Source: G965213525 sp965213525
GTDB taxonomy: Bacteria; Actinomycetota; Acidimicrobiia; Acidimicrobiales; Poriferisodalaceae
NCBI GenBank assembly: GCA_965213525.1
Contig: OZ243889.1
Span: forward strand, 1 to 64,000
DNA: 64,000 bases
Direction of reading: 5' to 3'
Both the position numbers and the translations under genes were made by a program. This document shows, piece by piece, positions 7,882-16,770 of the stretch; the first letter of the stretch is position 1, and each line of letters opens with the position of its first letter. The notes beneath the pieces are model-generated. The model was not told the DNA's origin and searched no databases. It was given only the letters and a program-made list of their open reading frames with translations.

Positions 7882-9452
7882 CGGCCCCACCGACCCGGAC
7901 GCGACGTGGGCCGTCGTCGGGCGAGCGCTGCGAGATCGCGGCGGAGCGCGGCGGGCGAGCAGGTCGTCCGCCAGCCAATCTGGCCGAGGCGGCCCAGCGC
8001 CCGGGCGTTGGCGGCGAACACCGTGGCGTAGACGATCGCCGAGGCGAGCGCTGCGCCCTCGATGCCCCAGCGCGGGAGCAACACGATGAGCAGCGCGACG
8101 GTCAGGGCGACGCCGGCGAGCTGGTGGCGGCTGCCGATCCCCGGACGACCGATCGACCGGAGGGCGGCGGTCAGCACGCTGTTGGCCGCCCACAGCACCA
8201 GGCCGGGCATGAGGATGCGCACGGGCGCCGCCGCCCCGGTGAAGGCCGGCCCGTAGACGAGCTCGAGGAGCGGCTCGATGACGATCAGGAACATCACGGT
8301 GATGCCTGCGGCGCCGAGGGTGATGAACCGCAGCATCCGCTCGATGAACCGCCGCCGCTCGGCGTCGTCGCGGCGGGCGGCCGAGCGGAACGTCACGTTC
8401 TGGACCTGCTCGAAGAGGGTGACGGGGATGGAGGCGACGTTCACTGCGATGGCGTACAGACCGATCTGGGCGGTGCCGACGAAGGCGGGCAGCACCATCA
8501 TGTCGAGCTGGGAGTTGCCGATCCGCCCGAGGGTCTGGCCGTAGGTGCGCACGCCGTAGTGGTTCGACGCCGTGACGAGGCAACGAGACGGGCGGGCCCA
8601 TCCGACGGCGACCACCAGCACGCCCGCTCCGATCGTCCCGACCACGGCGTAGCTGGCCAGCTGCCCGGCCAGGACGGCGCCCGGCGAGACGACGTCGAGG
8701 CCGGCGACGGCGGCGATGGCGGCGAGGTACAGGACGAGCTGGCCGGCCCGCAGGGCGTTGGCGACCCCGTAGAAGCCACATGAGTTGAGCTCGCCCGAGA
8801 CGACCTGGAACGCAGCCACCGGGTAGACGCCGATCAACCCGATCCTGGCCAGGTCGAGCAGGTCGCCGTCACGGGCGCCGAACACCGGGCCGGCGACGAG
8901 CTGGGCGACGACGAGGGCGACGGTGCTGACCCCGATCACGCTCAACAGGGCGAGGGCGACCGCATCGGGTCGAGGTCGCGGCGCCCGGGCCTGGAAGTAG
9001 CTGATGCCGCTGGTGAACCCCAGTCCTACCAGCCGGGGCAGCACCGTGACCCAGGCGACCACCGCCGCCATCTCACCCCGACCCGCGGGCAGCAGCAGTC
9101 GGGCGGTGATCACCCCCGTGGCGAACTGGAGCACCAGGACCACCGCTGCGGTCCCCATCGTCATCGCTGCGGCGCCGGACACCGAGTCGACGGTCAGGCG
9201 CTCGACGAGGCGCGGCGCTCGGGGCGCTGCGGTCGGTGGGAGGGCCTCGCCCGGGCGTGGGCTCTGCGGAGGTCGGGAGGTCTGCTGATGGCGTTGCGCT
9301 TGCTGGTGGCGTTGCGTCTGCTGATGACGTTGCGTTTGCTGCGGGCGTTGCGTCTGCTGATGGCGCGCAGGTTCGGTGGAACCGAGGGAAGGGATCTCGG
9401 AAGCCGGGTCCCGGGTCACTGTCCTCCCCGTCGGCCCGTCGGCCCGGTCCAT
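7878..9452 (-). CDS. Wzx-like polysaccharide flippase with Gln/His-rich N-terminal tail
   Basis: A 524-residue multi-pass membrane protein of the MATE-like polysaccharide export superfamily. After a long hydrophilic N-terminus (about 95 residues) come many hydrophobic segments (AAVVLVLQFATGVITARLLL, MAAVVAWVTVLPRLVGLGF, GITVMFLIVIEPLLELVYG). GRGEMAAV and QLDMMVLPAF are typical of O-antigen flippases, which move lipid-linked oligosaccharide across the membrane. The tail contains five hexapeptide repeats (see 9281-9370). ATG 9452 is the first start inside the frame that does not overlap the upstream gene. The stop overlaps the next start, so it is coupled to the downstream glycosyltransferase-like gene. 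Confidence 0.85.
   Translation of the reverse strand: MDRADGPTGRTVTRDPASEIPSLGSTEPARHQQTQRPQQTQRHQQTQRHQQAQRHQQTSRPPQSPRPGEALPPTAAPRAPRLVERLTVDSVSGAAAMTMGTAAVVLVLQFATGVITARLLLPAGRGEMAAVVAWVTVLPRLVGLGFTSGISYFQARAPRPRPDAVALALLSVIGVSTVALVVAQLVAGPVFGARDGDLLDLARIGLIGVYPVAAFQVVSGELNSCGFYGVANALRAGQLVLYLAAIAAVAGLDVVSPGAVLAGQLASYAVVGTIGAGVLVVAVGWARPSRCLVTASNHYGVRTYGQTLGRIGNSQLDMMVLPAFVGTAQIGLYAIAVNVASIPVTLFEQVQNVTFRSAARRDDAERRRFIERMLRFITLGAAGITVMFLIVIEPLLELVYGPAFTGAAAPVRILMPGLVLWAANSVLTAALRSIGRPGIGSRHQLAGVALTVALLIVLLPRWGIEGAALASAIVYATVFAANARALGRLGQIGWRTTCSPAALRRDLAALARRRPTSRPGRWGR
9281..9370. repeat. Five tandem 18-bp units encoding RHQQTQ-like hexapeptides
   Basis: Units start at 9281, 9299, 9317, 9335 and 9353. 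Read on the minus strand they encode R-[HP]-Q-Q-[TA]-[QS] repeats in the cytosolic N-terminal tail of the flippase. Copies differ by a few bases, mostly at codon third positions or H/P swaps, so the array is not brand new. Confidence 0.9.
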
Positions 9453-9477
9453 GACGACCAGCGGGCGCCCGGAGCCG

Positions 9478-9909
9478 TCACCGTAGCGACCGGAACCGAC
9501 CTGCGTGCTCGAGGGACGGGGAGACGGGTGTGCGCACCTGGTCACCGGGGCGCACCTCGCTCGCCCGTGACGCAGAGACGGCCAACGCCCTGATGGGCCC
9601 GTTCCCGCCGTCGTCGATGGCGACGTGGTGGCGCCCACGGCGCGACGTCACCTCGACCACGGTGCCAGCCACCCATCGTCGCCGGGCGCGCAGATCAGCC
9701 GAGGCGAGCACGACGGTGACGAGGGACATGAGTGCGGCGCACACCACCACGACCAGGGCCGCGGCGGCGACGAGCTGCCAACGCTGGCGGGTGTCTGGCC
9801 CGACGCCCGGGCCGGCGAGGTCGAGGCTGCCCGTGGCCACCCGGCCGACCAGCACCGCCAGCACGGCGAACACCGCGACCTGGGGTGCGGCCGCGAGCAG
9901 GGCACGCAA
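9478..9909 (-). CDS. Small membrane protein with a C-terminal beta-type domain
   Basis: The 143-residue product has two hydrophobic segments (QVAVFAVLAVLVGRVA and LVAAAALVVVVCAALMSLVT) followed by a soluble part (WVAGTVVEVTSRRGRHHVAI, RPGDQVRTPV) that looks like a small beta barrel. I do not recognise the family. The only ordinary start in frame is TTG at 9909. The frame stays open for 45 codons more, up to a CTG at 10044 that overlaps the stop of the preceding gene (CTGA), and the intervening peptide is basic, as expected before a membrane segment. The true start is therefore uncertain. It is part of the minus-strand glycan operon. Confidence 0.6.
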   Translation of the reverse strand: MRALLAAAPQVAVFAVLAVLVGRVATGSLDLAGPGVGPDTRQRWQLVAAAALVVVVCAALMSLVTVVLASADLRARRRWVAGTVVEVTSRRGRHHVAIDDGGNGPIRALAVSASRASEVRPGDQVRTPVSPSLEHAGRFRSLR

Positions 9910-10040
9910 CGGGTGACGTCCCCGGCCGGGCGGCCAGCGGGGGAACGAGACGGGGCGAGTCGCCGGTGCGATGGGTGCGACCGCGTCCGAGGGGGCAGCC
10001 CCGCAGGTGCCGTGGGGCCTCGACCGCCGCGAGGACTGCC

Positions 10041-10775
10041 TCAGGTGCGTTGGCCGGTGTGGGCCAGGACCCGGCGAGCGTGTCGTCGGCGCGACGGGGC
10101 GGAGGGGCCGCCGGCGAACGGCGGGACCAGCACCGCGGGGCGGTCAGGAGCGGCGACCTCGGTGGAGGGGAACGCGGTGAGCACGGCAAGGGCACGGTCG
10201 AAGGCCGCCAGCTCGGGAGCGGTCGCCGGGCGCCACTCCTCGCTGCGACGGGCCGCGTCTCTCACCCGGCGCGTCGCCAGCCGCCCAAGACGGCCCCGGG
10301 CGATGTTGCGGCGCAGGGCCGGGTGCATGGCGTCGAGCGAGCTGCCGGTCGGCCAGATGCGACGGGGGAGCGCGCCGGTCGCGAGCCCGAGGCGACCCTC
10401 CAGGCTACGGATCCACCCGACACCCCCCACCACGTGATCGTGCTCGACGACGATGCGATCCTCGGCGGGCCACGCCTCGAGCCAGCCGGCGTCGTCGCTC
10501 TCCTCCTCAGCCAGCAGACGAGCGAGCGAGAGATCGCTGCGCCTCGAGCGGGAGCCGAGGCGGGCGGCAGCGATCGCCCGCTGCTCGAACGCTCTCGTGA
10601 CCACGACGACCCGGTCGCCGCCGTTCGTCGACGCCGTGGCGCCCCAGGGCTGCTCGGCCACGCGCACCCCGCCGTCGCGGATGGTGTCGGCCACGAAGTG
10701 GGAGCAACTGCGGGCCGGCCCGGTCACGATGACCTCGGTCGCAGGATCGACGCGGGGCGCGTCAAGGGGCGTCAC
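10041..10775 (-). CDS. Hypothetical protein heading the glycan operon, possibly P-loop-like
   Basis: The 244-residue product starts at a GTG. Its opening (PATEVIVTGPARSCSHFVADTI) could be a beta-strand followed by a phosphate-binding loop of the kind seen in sulfotransferases, and a hydrophobic strand DRVVVVTRAFEQRAIAAA follows. No second diagnostic motif is visible, so no function is claimed. The C-terminal third is rich in arginine and alanine. It is the first gene of the minus-strand chain down to 4504 and is divergent from the aminotransferase. Confidence 0.55.
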   Translation of the reverse strand: MTPLDAPRVDPATEVIVTGPARSCSHFVADTIRDGGVRVAEQPWGATASTNGGDRVVVVTRAFEQRAIAAARLGSRSRRSDLSLARLLAEEESDDAGWLEAWPAEDRIVVEHDHVVGGVGWIRSLEGRLGLATGALPRRIWPTGSSLDAMHPALRRNIARGRLGRLATRRVRDAARRSEEWRPATAPELAAFDRALAVLTAFPSTEVAAPDRPAVLVPPFAGGPSAPSRRRHARRVLAHTGQRT

Positions 10776-10923
10776 ACGACGAGCATCCCACAGCCGATCA
10801 GGGGCTCGTGGGGCGCCTCACAGTGATCATCGACACGTCACACGCCAGCAAGACGCCCGTGATCGGGACGTCATCCGGCGAACGATCCTGGCCACCCCGG
10901 GGTGGCGTGTCAACATGACCGAC

Positions 10924-12114
10924 ATGTCCCGGCTGTCTGCCCGTGTGTCTCGGATCACGCCCTCGGCGACGCTGGCCGTCGACGCCAAGGCCAAGGCGAT
11001 GCGGGCCGAGGGCCACGACGTGGTCGGCTTCGGGGCGGGCGAGCCCGACTTCCCGACGCCCGAGCACGTGGTCGAGGCCGCCAGCGCTGCCTGCGCCGAC
11101 CCCTCGACCCACCGCTACTCGCCTGCGGGCGGGTCCCCGGCGCTACGTGGCGCCGTCGCCTCCAAGACCCTCCGGGACAGCGGCCTGGCGGTCGACCCCG
11201 CTCAGGTCGTGGTCACCAACGGCGGCAAGCACGCCGTCTACAACGCGCTGGCGGCGATCTGTGACCCCGGCGACGAGGTGCTGCTCCCCGCCCCGTACTG
11301 GACCACCTACCCCGAACCGATCCGCCTCGCCGGCGCCGAACCGGTGATCGTGCGCACCGACGCCGCTCACGGCTTCCGGGTCGATGTCGAGCAGCTCGAA
11401 GCGGCCCGCACTTCGCGCACCAAGGCGTTGGTCTTCGTCTCGCCGTCGAACCCGACGGGGTCGGTGTACCCACCCGGTGAGGTCGAAGCCATCGGGCGTT
11501 GGGCGCTCGAGCACGAGATCTGGGTCCTCACCGACGAGATCTACGAGCACCTCGTCTACGACGACGCCGAGTTCTCGTCGATGCCGGTGCTGGTGCCCGA
11601 TCTGGCCGAGCGGTGCATCGTGGTCAACGGGGTGGCCAAGACCTACGCCATGACGGGGTGGCGGGTGGGGTGGATCATCGCCCCCTCCGACGTGGCCGCG
11701 GCGTGCACGAGCCTCCAGAGCCACCAGACGTCCAACGTCTGCAACGTCGCCCAACGGGCGGCGATCGCCGCACTGACCGGGTCCCTCGATGCGGTGGACG
11801 AGATGCGGACCGCCTTCGACCGTCGTCGGCTCGCTCTCTGGGCGGCGCTGAACGACATCGACGGGGTCGAGTGCCGCCGGCCCGAGGGGGCGTTCTACGC
11901 CTTCCCGTCGCTGGAGGGCGTGCTGGGTCGGCGCTACGGCGAGCGCACGGCCGAGACGACCCTCGATCTCGCCGACATCGCCCTCGAACAGGCTGGGGTG
12001 GCGATCGTGCCCGGGGAGGCGTTCGGCGCCCCCGGGTACGCCCGGCTCAGCTTCGCGCTCGGTGACGCTGACCTCGAACGGGGCGTGGGGCGTCTGGCCG
12101 ACCTGCTCGGCTGA
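10924..12114 (+). CDS. Class I pyridoxal-phosphate aminotransferase (aspartate/prephenate type)
   Basis: A 396-residue subgroup I-beta aminotransferase, the kind that serves as aspartate (sometimes prephenate) aminotransferase in actinobacteria and Thermus. The N-terminus MSRLSARVSRITPSATLAV aligns with that subgroup and favours the ATG at 10924 over the ATG at 10915. Visible motifs: GFGAGEPDFPTPEHV, YSPAGGSPALRGAV, NGGKHAVYNALA, PYWTTYPEPIRLAGA, SPSNPTGSVY, TDEIYEHLVYD, and NGVAKTYAMTGWRVGW with the PLP-lysine. It is flanked by minus-strand genes on both sides and is probably monocistronic. Confidence 0.9.
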   Translation: MSRLSARVSRITPSATLAVDAKAKAMRAEGHDVVGFGAGEPDFPTPEHVVEAASAACADPSTHRYSPAGGSPALRGAVASKTLRDSGLAVDPAQVVVTNGGKHAVYNALAAICDPGDEVLLPAPYWTTYPEPIRLAGAEPVIVRTDAAHGFRVDVEQLEAARTSRTKALVFVSPSNPTGSVYPPGEVEAIGRWALEHEIWVLTDEIYEHLVYDDAEFSSMPVLVPDLAERCIVVNGVAKTYAMTGWRVGWIIAPSDVAAACTSLQSHQTSNVCNVAQRAAIAALTGSLDAVDEMRTAFDRRRLALWAALNDIDGVECRRPEGAFYAFPSLEGVLGRRYGERTAETTLDLADIALEQAGVAIVPGEAFGAPGYARLSFALGDADLERGVGRLADLLG

Positions 12115-12158
12115 GCGGCACGACCAGACGCCGAGACGTCACCTGGCGTCCGACGGGC

Positions 12159-12437
12159 TCAGACCCGCCGACGCGAGTCGGGCCCGATGCGCCGCCACAC
12201 CAGCAGGGCGATGATCGAGCCGATGACCGAGCCGATGATGCCTGCGGCCTGCACGGCCCCGTCGTCGGCGTCTGCGCCGAAGATGAGGTAGAGCAGGAAC
12301 CCACCGATGAACGAGCCGACGATCCCCAGGAGGATGGTCCCCCCGATGCCCATGGGGTCAGGGCCAGGCACCAGCCAGCGGGCCAGCGCCCCCGCGATGA
12401 GGCCGACGATCACGAGGCCGATGATGAAACCGATCAT
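12159..12437 (-). CDS. GlsB/YeaQ/YmgE-family small membrane protein
   Basis: A 92-residue protein with three hydrophobic segments, Gly-rich throughout: MIGFIIGLVIVGLIAGALA, then GIGGTILLGIVGSFIGGFLL, then GIIGSVIGSIIALLVW. ARWLVPGPDPMG between the first two is the hallmark of this transglycosylase-associated family, whose members are often stress-induced; the biochemical role is unknown. GGAG lies ten bases before the ATG. It is not obviously part of the glycan genes around it. Confidence 0.88.
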   Translation of the reverse strand: MIGFIIGLVIVGLIAGALARWLVPGPDPMGIGGTILLGIVGSFIGGFLLYLIFGADADDGAVQAAGIIGSVIGSIIALLVWRRIGPDSRRRV

Positions 12438-12647
12438 GTTCAGATCTCCTTCGCCCCGGGCACGGTGAGCACCCGATGATGTCCAGGTACCCCGAAACGC
12501 CCGGGGCGACCCGGGCAGTCCGGTCGCGTGCTCAGCGACCTGGGCGATCCGGGCGAGGCGCGTGCTCGGGGCCGGCGTCCTCGGCGACCGGGCGTGTCGG
12601 CCCGACCGCTCCGGCTCCGCCGGGTGTGGTGCCAGGGGCGGCGCGGC

Positions 12648-14123
12648 TCAGGTGCCGGCGACCTGCGCCTCTGGCTCGGCGATGGTCTCGAACTGGGGGC
12701 CCCGGCGCAGCGACGTGATGCCGATGGCGGCACCGAGGATCGCGGTGACGGGCCACATCAGCACGACCTGACTGATGAGGTTGCCGCTGGTGGCGAAGAT
12801 CGCCGCCGCCCCGAACGCGCCCATGGCTCCCACGGCCATCCCCCGCTCGGGGGTCCCGCGGGTGGTGAGGCGAAACGCCGCGACCAGCCCGGAGACGATG
12901 GCGGCCAGGACGGCGAGCAGACCGACGAAGCCGAGGAGCCCCGTCTCGACCCCGATGCGGACGACGTCGTTGTGGGCCACGTTGCCGTCGAGGGTCTGCT
13001 CCCGGATCTGCTCGAGGCCGATGCCGCCCAGCACCTCGTCGGCGTCGACGAGCTCGATCGCCTCGTCCCAGTAGTTGAACCGCCAGGCCAACGAGTCGGA
13101 CTCGTCGGTGCCGGCGGTCGCCTCGCTGGTCTCCTCCACCCGGTCGAGCACCGACGGGACGAAGATCAAGACGAGCCCGACGGCGACGGGCAACAGCAGC
13201 GCCAGCACGGGCCGCACCAACAGGGTGACGATGACGAGGCCGACCGCGGCGGCCAGCCAGGCGCCCCTGGTGTAGGTGAACAGCAAGGTCACCGAGGCCA
13301 GGGCCGCCCACACCACGACGCCGAGGCGAGCGACGCCCCGCACGCCGCTCAGCAGCATCGCCCAGGCCGAGGACAACGAGACCGCCAGCAAGGCGGCCAG
13401 CACGTTGGGGTGCCGCAGGGTGCCGTGGACGCGGTTGACGGTGCCGTCGGAGTACTGCCCGAACCCTCCGGTGGCCTGGGCCAGGGCCCACAGCACCGGA
13501 CCGACGGTGCTGGCCACGACGGCGACGAGCACCCGCTGCCAGGTCGTCTCACCCCGTCGGATCAGCGCCGGGACGACGACGAGGGGCAACAACCCCGTCG
13601 CCACCCGCAGCAGGAGCCGCACCCCACTGACCCCGCTGCCCGGGGCGGCTGCGACGAAGGCCACCAACAGCACGGCGATCGCCGCCGCCACCCAGCGCTC
13701 GCGGCCGACGAGGTCGAACCGTCCGCTCAACAGCCAGATGCAGCAGATGCCGAGGACGTAGAGGCTGAACAGCGTGCCGGGCCCGAACGTCGAGTCAGCC
13801 GCTCGGCCCCCCAGGTCGAGGAGGGGCCGCACGACGATCGCCGCCAGCACGAACAGCTCGAAGCGGACCACAGCGAGGGTGGTCATCGCGATGACCGCAG
13901 CCGCACCCGCCGCTGCGACGGCGATCGAGGACGAGCCGTCGATGGCGAGCCAGCCGAGCACCCCCCCTGCCGCCACGCCGTTGAGGACGGTCATCGACGA
14001 GAGCGTGACGCCCACGGCGCTCTCGCCGCTGTCGTTGACGTCGTCGGCTCGATCGGTGCCGACGGTGCCGACGGTGCCGACGGTGCCGACGGTCCCGGCG
14101 TCGCGGCGACGTCGCTCGCGCAC
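12648..14123 (-). CDS. O-antigen ligase/polymerase family membrane protein (Wzy-like)
   Basis: A 491-residue multi-pass protein with ten or more hydrophobic segments. GTLRHPNVLAALLA, LFTYTRGAWLAA and a large extracytoplasmic loop ending in LDGNVAHNDVVRIGVETGLLG are the typical marks of the O-antigen ligase/polymerase family, which joins repeat units or attaches a polymer outside the membrane. It begins at GTG 14123, two bases after the stop of the flippase/Wzz gene, so the two are surely cotranscribed. The N-terminus has a 9-bp DNA repeat encoding V-G-T units before the first membrane segment. Confidence 0.85.
   Translation of the reverse strand: MRERRRRDAGTVGTVGTVGTVGTDRADDVNDSGESAVGVTLSSMTVLNGVAAGGVLGWLAIDGSSSIAVAAAGAAAVIAMTTLAVVRFELFVLAAIVVRPLLDLGGRAADSTFGPGTLFSLYVLGICCIWLLSGRFDLVGRERWVAAAIAVLLVAFVAAAPGSGVSGVRLLLRVATGLLPLVVVPALIRRGETTWQRVLVAVVASTVGPVLWALAQATGGFGQYSDGTVNRVHGTLRHPNVLAALLAVSLSSAWAMLLSGVRGVARLGVVVWAALASVTLLFTYTRGAWLAAAVGLVIVTLLVRPVLALLLPVAVGLVLIFVPSVLDRVEETSEATAGTDESDSLAWRFNYWDEAIELVDADEVLGGIGLEQIREQTLDGNVAHNDVVRIGVETGLLGFVGLLAVLAAIVSGLVAAFRLTTRGTPERGMAVGAMGAFGAAAIFATSGNLISQVVLMWPVTAILGAAIGITSLRRGPQFETIAEPEAQVAGT
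14055..14099. repeat. 9-bp tandem repeat (GGTGCCGAC) in the Wzy-like gene
   Basis: Four perfect copies at 14055-14090 and a partial fifth. On the coding (minus) strand they give repeated V-G-T near residues 11-23 of the Wzy-like protein. Perfect copies suggest recent slippage. Confidence 0.9.
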
Positions 14124-14125
14124 GC

Positions 14126-16558
14126 TCAGACCTCGAGGGCGCGCTTGGAGCGAGCCGCCTGGGAGGCAGCGCCGCTCGCCGCGTCACCGCCATCCTCGCC
14201 GTTGACGTCTCGGTCATCGAACTGGGGTCCACGTCGGCGCTGGGACCGTCGCCGCCGAGCGCCCAGGAACTGGTCCCTCAACAAGAACCCGCCGAGCAGG
14301 ACGACGAGCGTCACCCCGCCGGCGGCGGCGGCGGCTCGCAGATCGGCGGTGGTCGTCGAGATCTGACCGGCCAGGTCGGGCTCGCCGCCACCAAGGATGC
14401 GAGCAGAGGGTCGTCCGAGCTCGAGCTCGGCCAGCCCGACCTCGGCGTCGTCGAGCTCGCGTGCCAGGCGGTCCCGGGTCTGGCGCAGCTCGTCGACCGG
14501 CACCGCCCGGGCGCTGAGGTCGGCGAGCTGGGCCTCCACGTCGGCGATCTCGGTCTCGATCGGCGCGATGTCGCCGCCCTCGGTTCGGATGCGCTCACGC
14601 TGGACCCGCAGGGTGCCGAGCTCACCGGCCAGGCGGTTCAAGGTGGTCTGGGGCTCGACGCCCAACTCGGTGAGGGCGTCTTCGAACTCGGCGCGGGCTG
14701 CGGTCGCGGCCTCGGCGCGCGCCTCGACCTCGAGCTCGGACTCCTCGGTGACCGTCTGGCGCAACAGGCGGTTCGCCACGTCGACGATGGCGGTCATGCC
14801 CTCCCGTGCGGTCTCGGCGTCGGGGTGGACGTAGGACAGGTTGACGAGGCGGGACTCTGAGTTCTGGTCCGAGTTGATGTTGCCGGCGACCTCATCGACC
14901 TCGACGCCCAACTCGTCGGCGACGCCGCGGTGCAGGGCGCCGCTGAACAGCACCCCGCGCAGGTCCTCGACGGCCTGGGCGTTCTCGAAGACGTTGTCGC
15001 CCTCGTCACCGACCACCACCGTGGTCGTCGCCCGGATCGGGGCGTCCTGTTGCTGGGCGACGTAGAACACAGCCCCGGCGACCAGGCCAGCGATGATCAG
15101 CGACAACGCCACCCGCACCAGGGGGAAGGGCTCGTTCACGGCGCCGGCTCCATGACGTCGGGGGCCTCGAATCGACAAACCGTACCGGGTCGATCCGGGT
15201 GGTCGGGCTGCAGGGGCGTCAGCTGGCGGCTCGTGGTCCGGCGCTGCGGGGCCCGCCGCCGGTTCGAGATCGAGGGGCACGGCGTCGGCCTCGGCGGGCG
15301 CGCCCTCAGGCGATGACGTGGGTCCGAGGCGCGGCGGGGCGGCCAGGGCTCGCCTGCAGGTCACCCAGAAGGCCGTCGCACCCACCGCGTTGCCGACGGC
15401 CAGGCCGATCGCGGCACCGAAGGCCCCGTCGACGATGGCGCCCAGCACCCCGCCGCCCAGCTGGGCGCTCGCCCCCACGGCCCGGGCGCGCACGATCGGG
15501 GCCCCCAGCTCGAGGGCGCGCAGGGCCGACAGCGCCGGCACCGCCGCGGCGGTGAACGCCAGCGCCACCGCCAACGGCAACAGCAGCTCCTCAGCGGTCG
15601 CCCAGGAATCGCCGAGCAGCTCCTCGCCGATGGGGTCGGGGATGAACTGCGCGACCGCCCCCCAGGCCACGACCCCCCCGAACAGCGCAGCGGCCACGGC
15701 GACCGCGAACCTCGACAGCGACTCGGGACGGGCTCGGAGGCGGGCCATCTCGGGCACCAGGAACAGCCGGCTGGCGGCGACGAGGGTGGCCGGCGGGCGG
15801 ATGATGACGTTGGCGGCGCGCAGCGCTCCGAGGGCGGCGAGGCCGGCGACGGCACCCACGGCGTACTGGGTGAGCTGGGTGGCGGCGATGAGCAGCACGA
15901 AGTCGCCGAGGAAGGGCCGGCCGAGGCGCCACAGGTCGCGCGCCCACCTCCCTGCCTCGCCCAGCGCCGGCCACAGGCGTGCCTGGACCAAGCCGATCAG
16001 GGCGGCTGCTGACCCGGCGAGGCCCCAGCCGAGCACGACCGAGCCCACCGTCGGGTCGACGACGGTGGTGGCCACGATCAGCCCGCCGACCTGCAGCACC
16101 CCCCAGACCACGTCGTTCACCAGGGCCTGGCTGGGCTCGCCTTGGGCGGTGAACATGTAGCGCAGCGCGTCTTGGAGGAGGAGGCCGGGCAGGCAGATGG
16201 CCACGGCTCCGAGCGCCCCCCGCAGAGGTCCGCCGAGGGCGAACCCGACCGCGGCGGTGGGGATCGCTGCCACCGCTCCGACGAGGGTCGCCACCGCCAG
16301 GGCACCCGCCCACGCCCGGCGGAGCTCGTCGGGGGGGGCCGTGGTGTAGGCCGCAGCCGCCGGTTCTGACGCCACGGCCCGCGACGACCCCATGACCAGG
16401 ACGTAGGTCATGTAGCCGACGGAGAAGGCGCCGAACTGGGCTGCGTCGAGCGCCCTGGCCGCCACGATCATGACCGCGACGTTCGAGAGGCTGGAGACGA
16501 TCTGGTCGGCTGCGCTCCAGCCAGCTCGGCGCATCACGCTGGGAAGCGAGCGCGCCAC
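14126..16558 (-). CDS. Flippase-like protein joined in frame to a Wzz-like chain-length domain
   Basis: One uninterrupted frame of 810 codons. Residues 1 to about 415 form a polysaccharide flippase with many membrane segments (MRRAGWSAADQIVSSLSNVA at the start). About 50 Pro/Ala-rich residues follow. From about residue 474 the sequence is a chain-length regulator: VNEPFPLVRVALSLIIAG (first membrane helix), a periplasmic region with a long heptad-rich Glu/Arg/Ala segment, and AAAAAGGVTLVVLLGGFLL (second helix), then a basic, acidic-ended tail. A GTG at 15139 with GGAG eight bases upstream could start the Wzz part separately (337 residues), so it may be one fused protein, two proteins, or both. 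Start GTG 16558 is supported by TACCCT nine bases upstream. Confidence 0.8.
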   Translation of the reverse strand: MARSLPSVMRRAGWSAADQIVSSLSNVAVMIVAARALDAAQFGAFSVGYMTYVLVMGSSRAVASEPAAAAYTTAPPDELRRAWAGALAVATLVGAVAAIPTAAVGFALGGPLRGALGAVAICLPGLLLQDALRYMFTAQGEPSQALVNDVVWGVLQVGGLIVATTVVDPTVGSVVLGWGLAGSAAALIGLVQARLWPALGEAGRWARDLWRLGRPFLGDFVLLIAATQLTQYAVGAVAGLAALGALRAANVIIRPPATLVAASRLFLVPEMARLRARPESLSRFAVAVAAALFGGVVAWGAVAQFIPDPIGEELLGDSWATAEELLLPLAVALAFTAAAVPALSALRALELGAPIVRARAVGASAQLGGGVLGAIVDGAFGAAIGLAVGNAVGATAFWVTCRRALAAPPRLGPTSSPEGAPAEADAVPLDLEPAAGPAAPDHEPPADAPAARPPGSTRYGLSIRGPRRHGAGAVNEPFPLVRVALSLIIAGLVAGAVFYVAQQQDAPIRATTTVVVGDEGDNVFENAQAVEDLRGVLFSGALHRGVADELGVEVDEVAGNINSDQNSESRLVNLSYVHPDAETAREGMTAIVDVANRLLRQTVTEESELEVEARAEAATAARAEFEDALTELGVEPQTTLNRLAGELGTLRVQRERIRTEGGDIAPIETEIADVEAQLADLSARAVPVDELRQTRDRLARELDDAEVGLAELELGRPSARILGGGEPDLAGQISTTTADLRAAAAAGGVTLVVLLGGFLLRDQFLGARRRRSQRRRGPQFDDRDVNGEDGGDAASGAASQAARSKRALEV

Positions 16559-16567
16559 GACCGGCCG

Positions 16568-16573
16568 AGGGTA
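16568..16573 (-). promoter_or_regulatory. Leaderless promoter box of the flippase/Wzz gene (TACCCT-N9-GTG)
   Basis: AGGGTA on the plus strand reads TACCCT on the minus strand, nine bases before GTG 16558. It would drive the flippase/Wzz and polymerase pair. Confidence 0.5.
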
Positions 16574-16770
16574 GACCTCACGTCCGACCGGGAGTGGTCG
16601 CCCGGGCGGGTCGTGGCGTGGGAAGATCGAGGGCGCTGGGAGGACCGTGAGCGCCGGGCGGCGGTCCGCAGGCGCCTAGACCGGCGCCAGTCGATCACCG
16701 ATGCGCTGCTGGCGAGGTCGGCCGGTGATGCCAGCCGGCGAGTCACAGGCCACAGAGGGCGAGGCAACGG

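Noticed and set aside
9281..9370. CRISPR-like array
   Set aside because: The 18-bp units are contiguous without spacers and lie inside a coding frame.
12528..14366. 612-codon plus-strand frame over the polymerase gene
   Set aside because: Translation is dominated by Gln, Gly, Asp, His and Arg without structure; the minus-strand frame gives a proper membrane protein.
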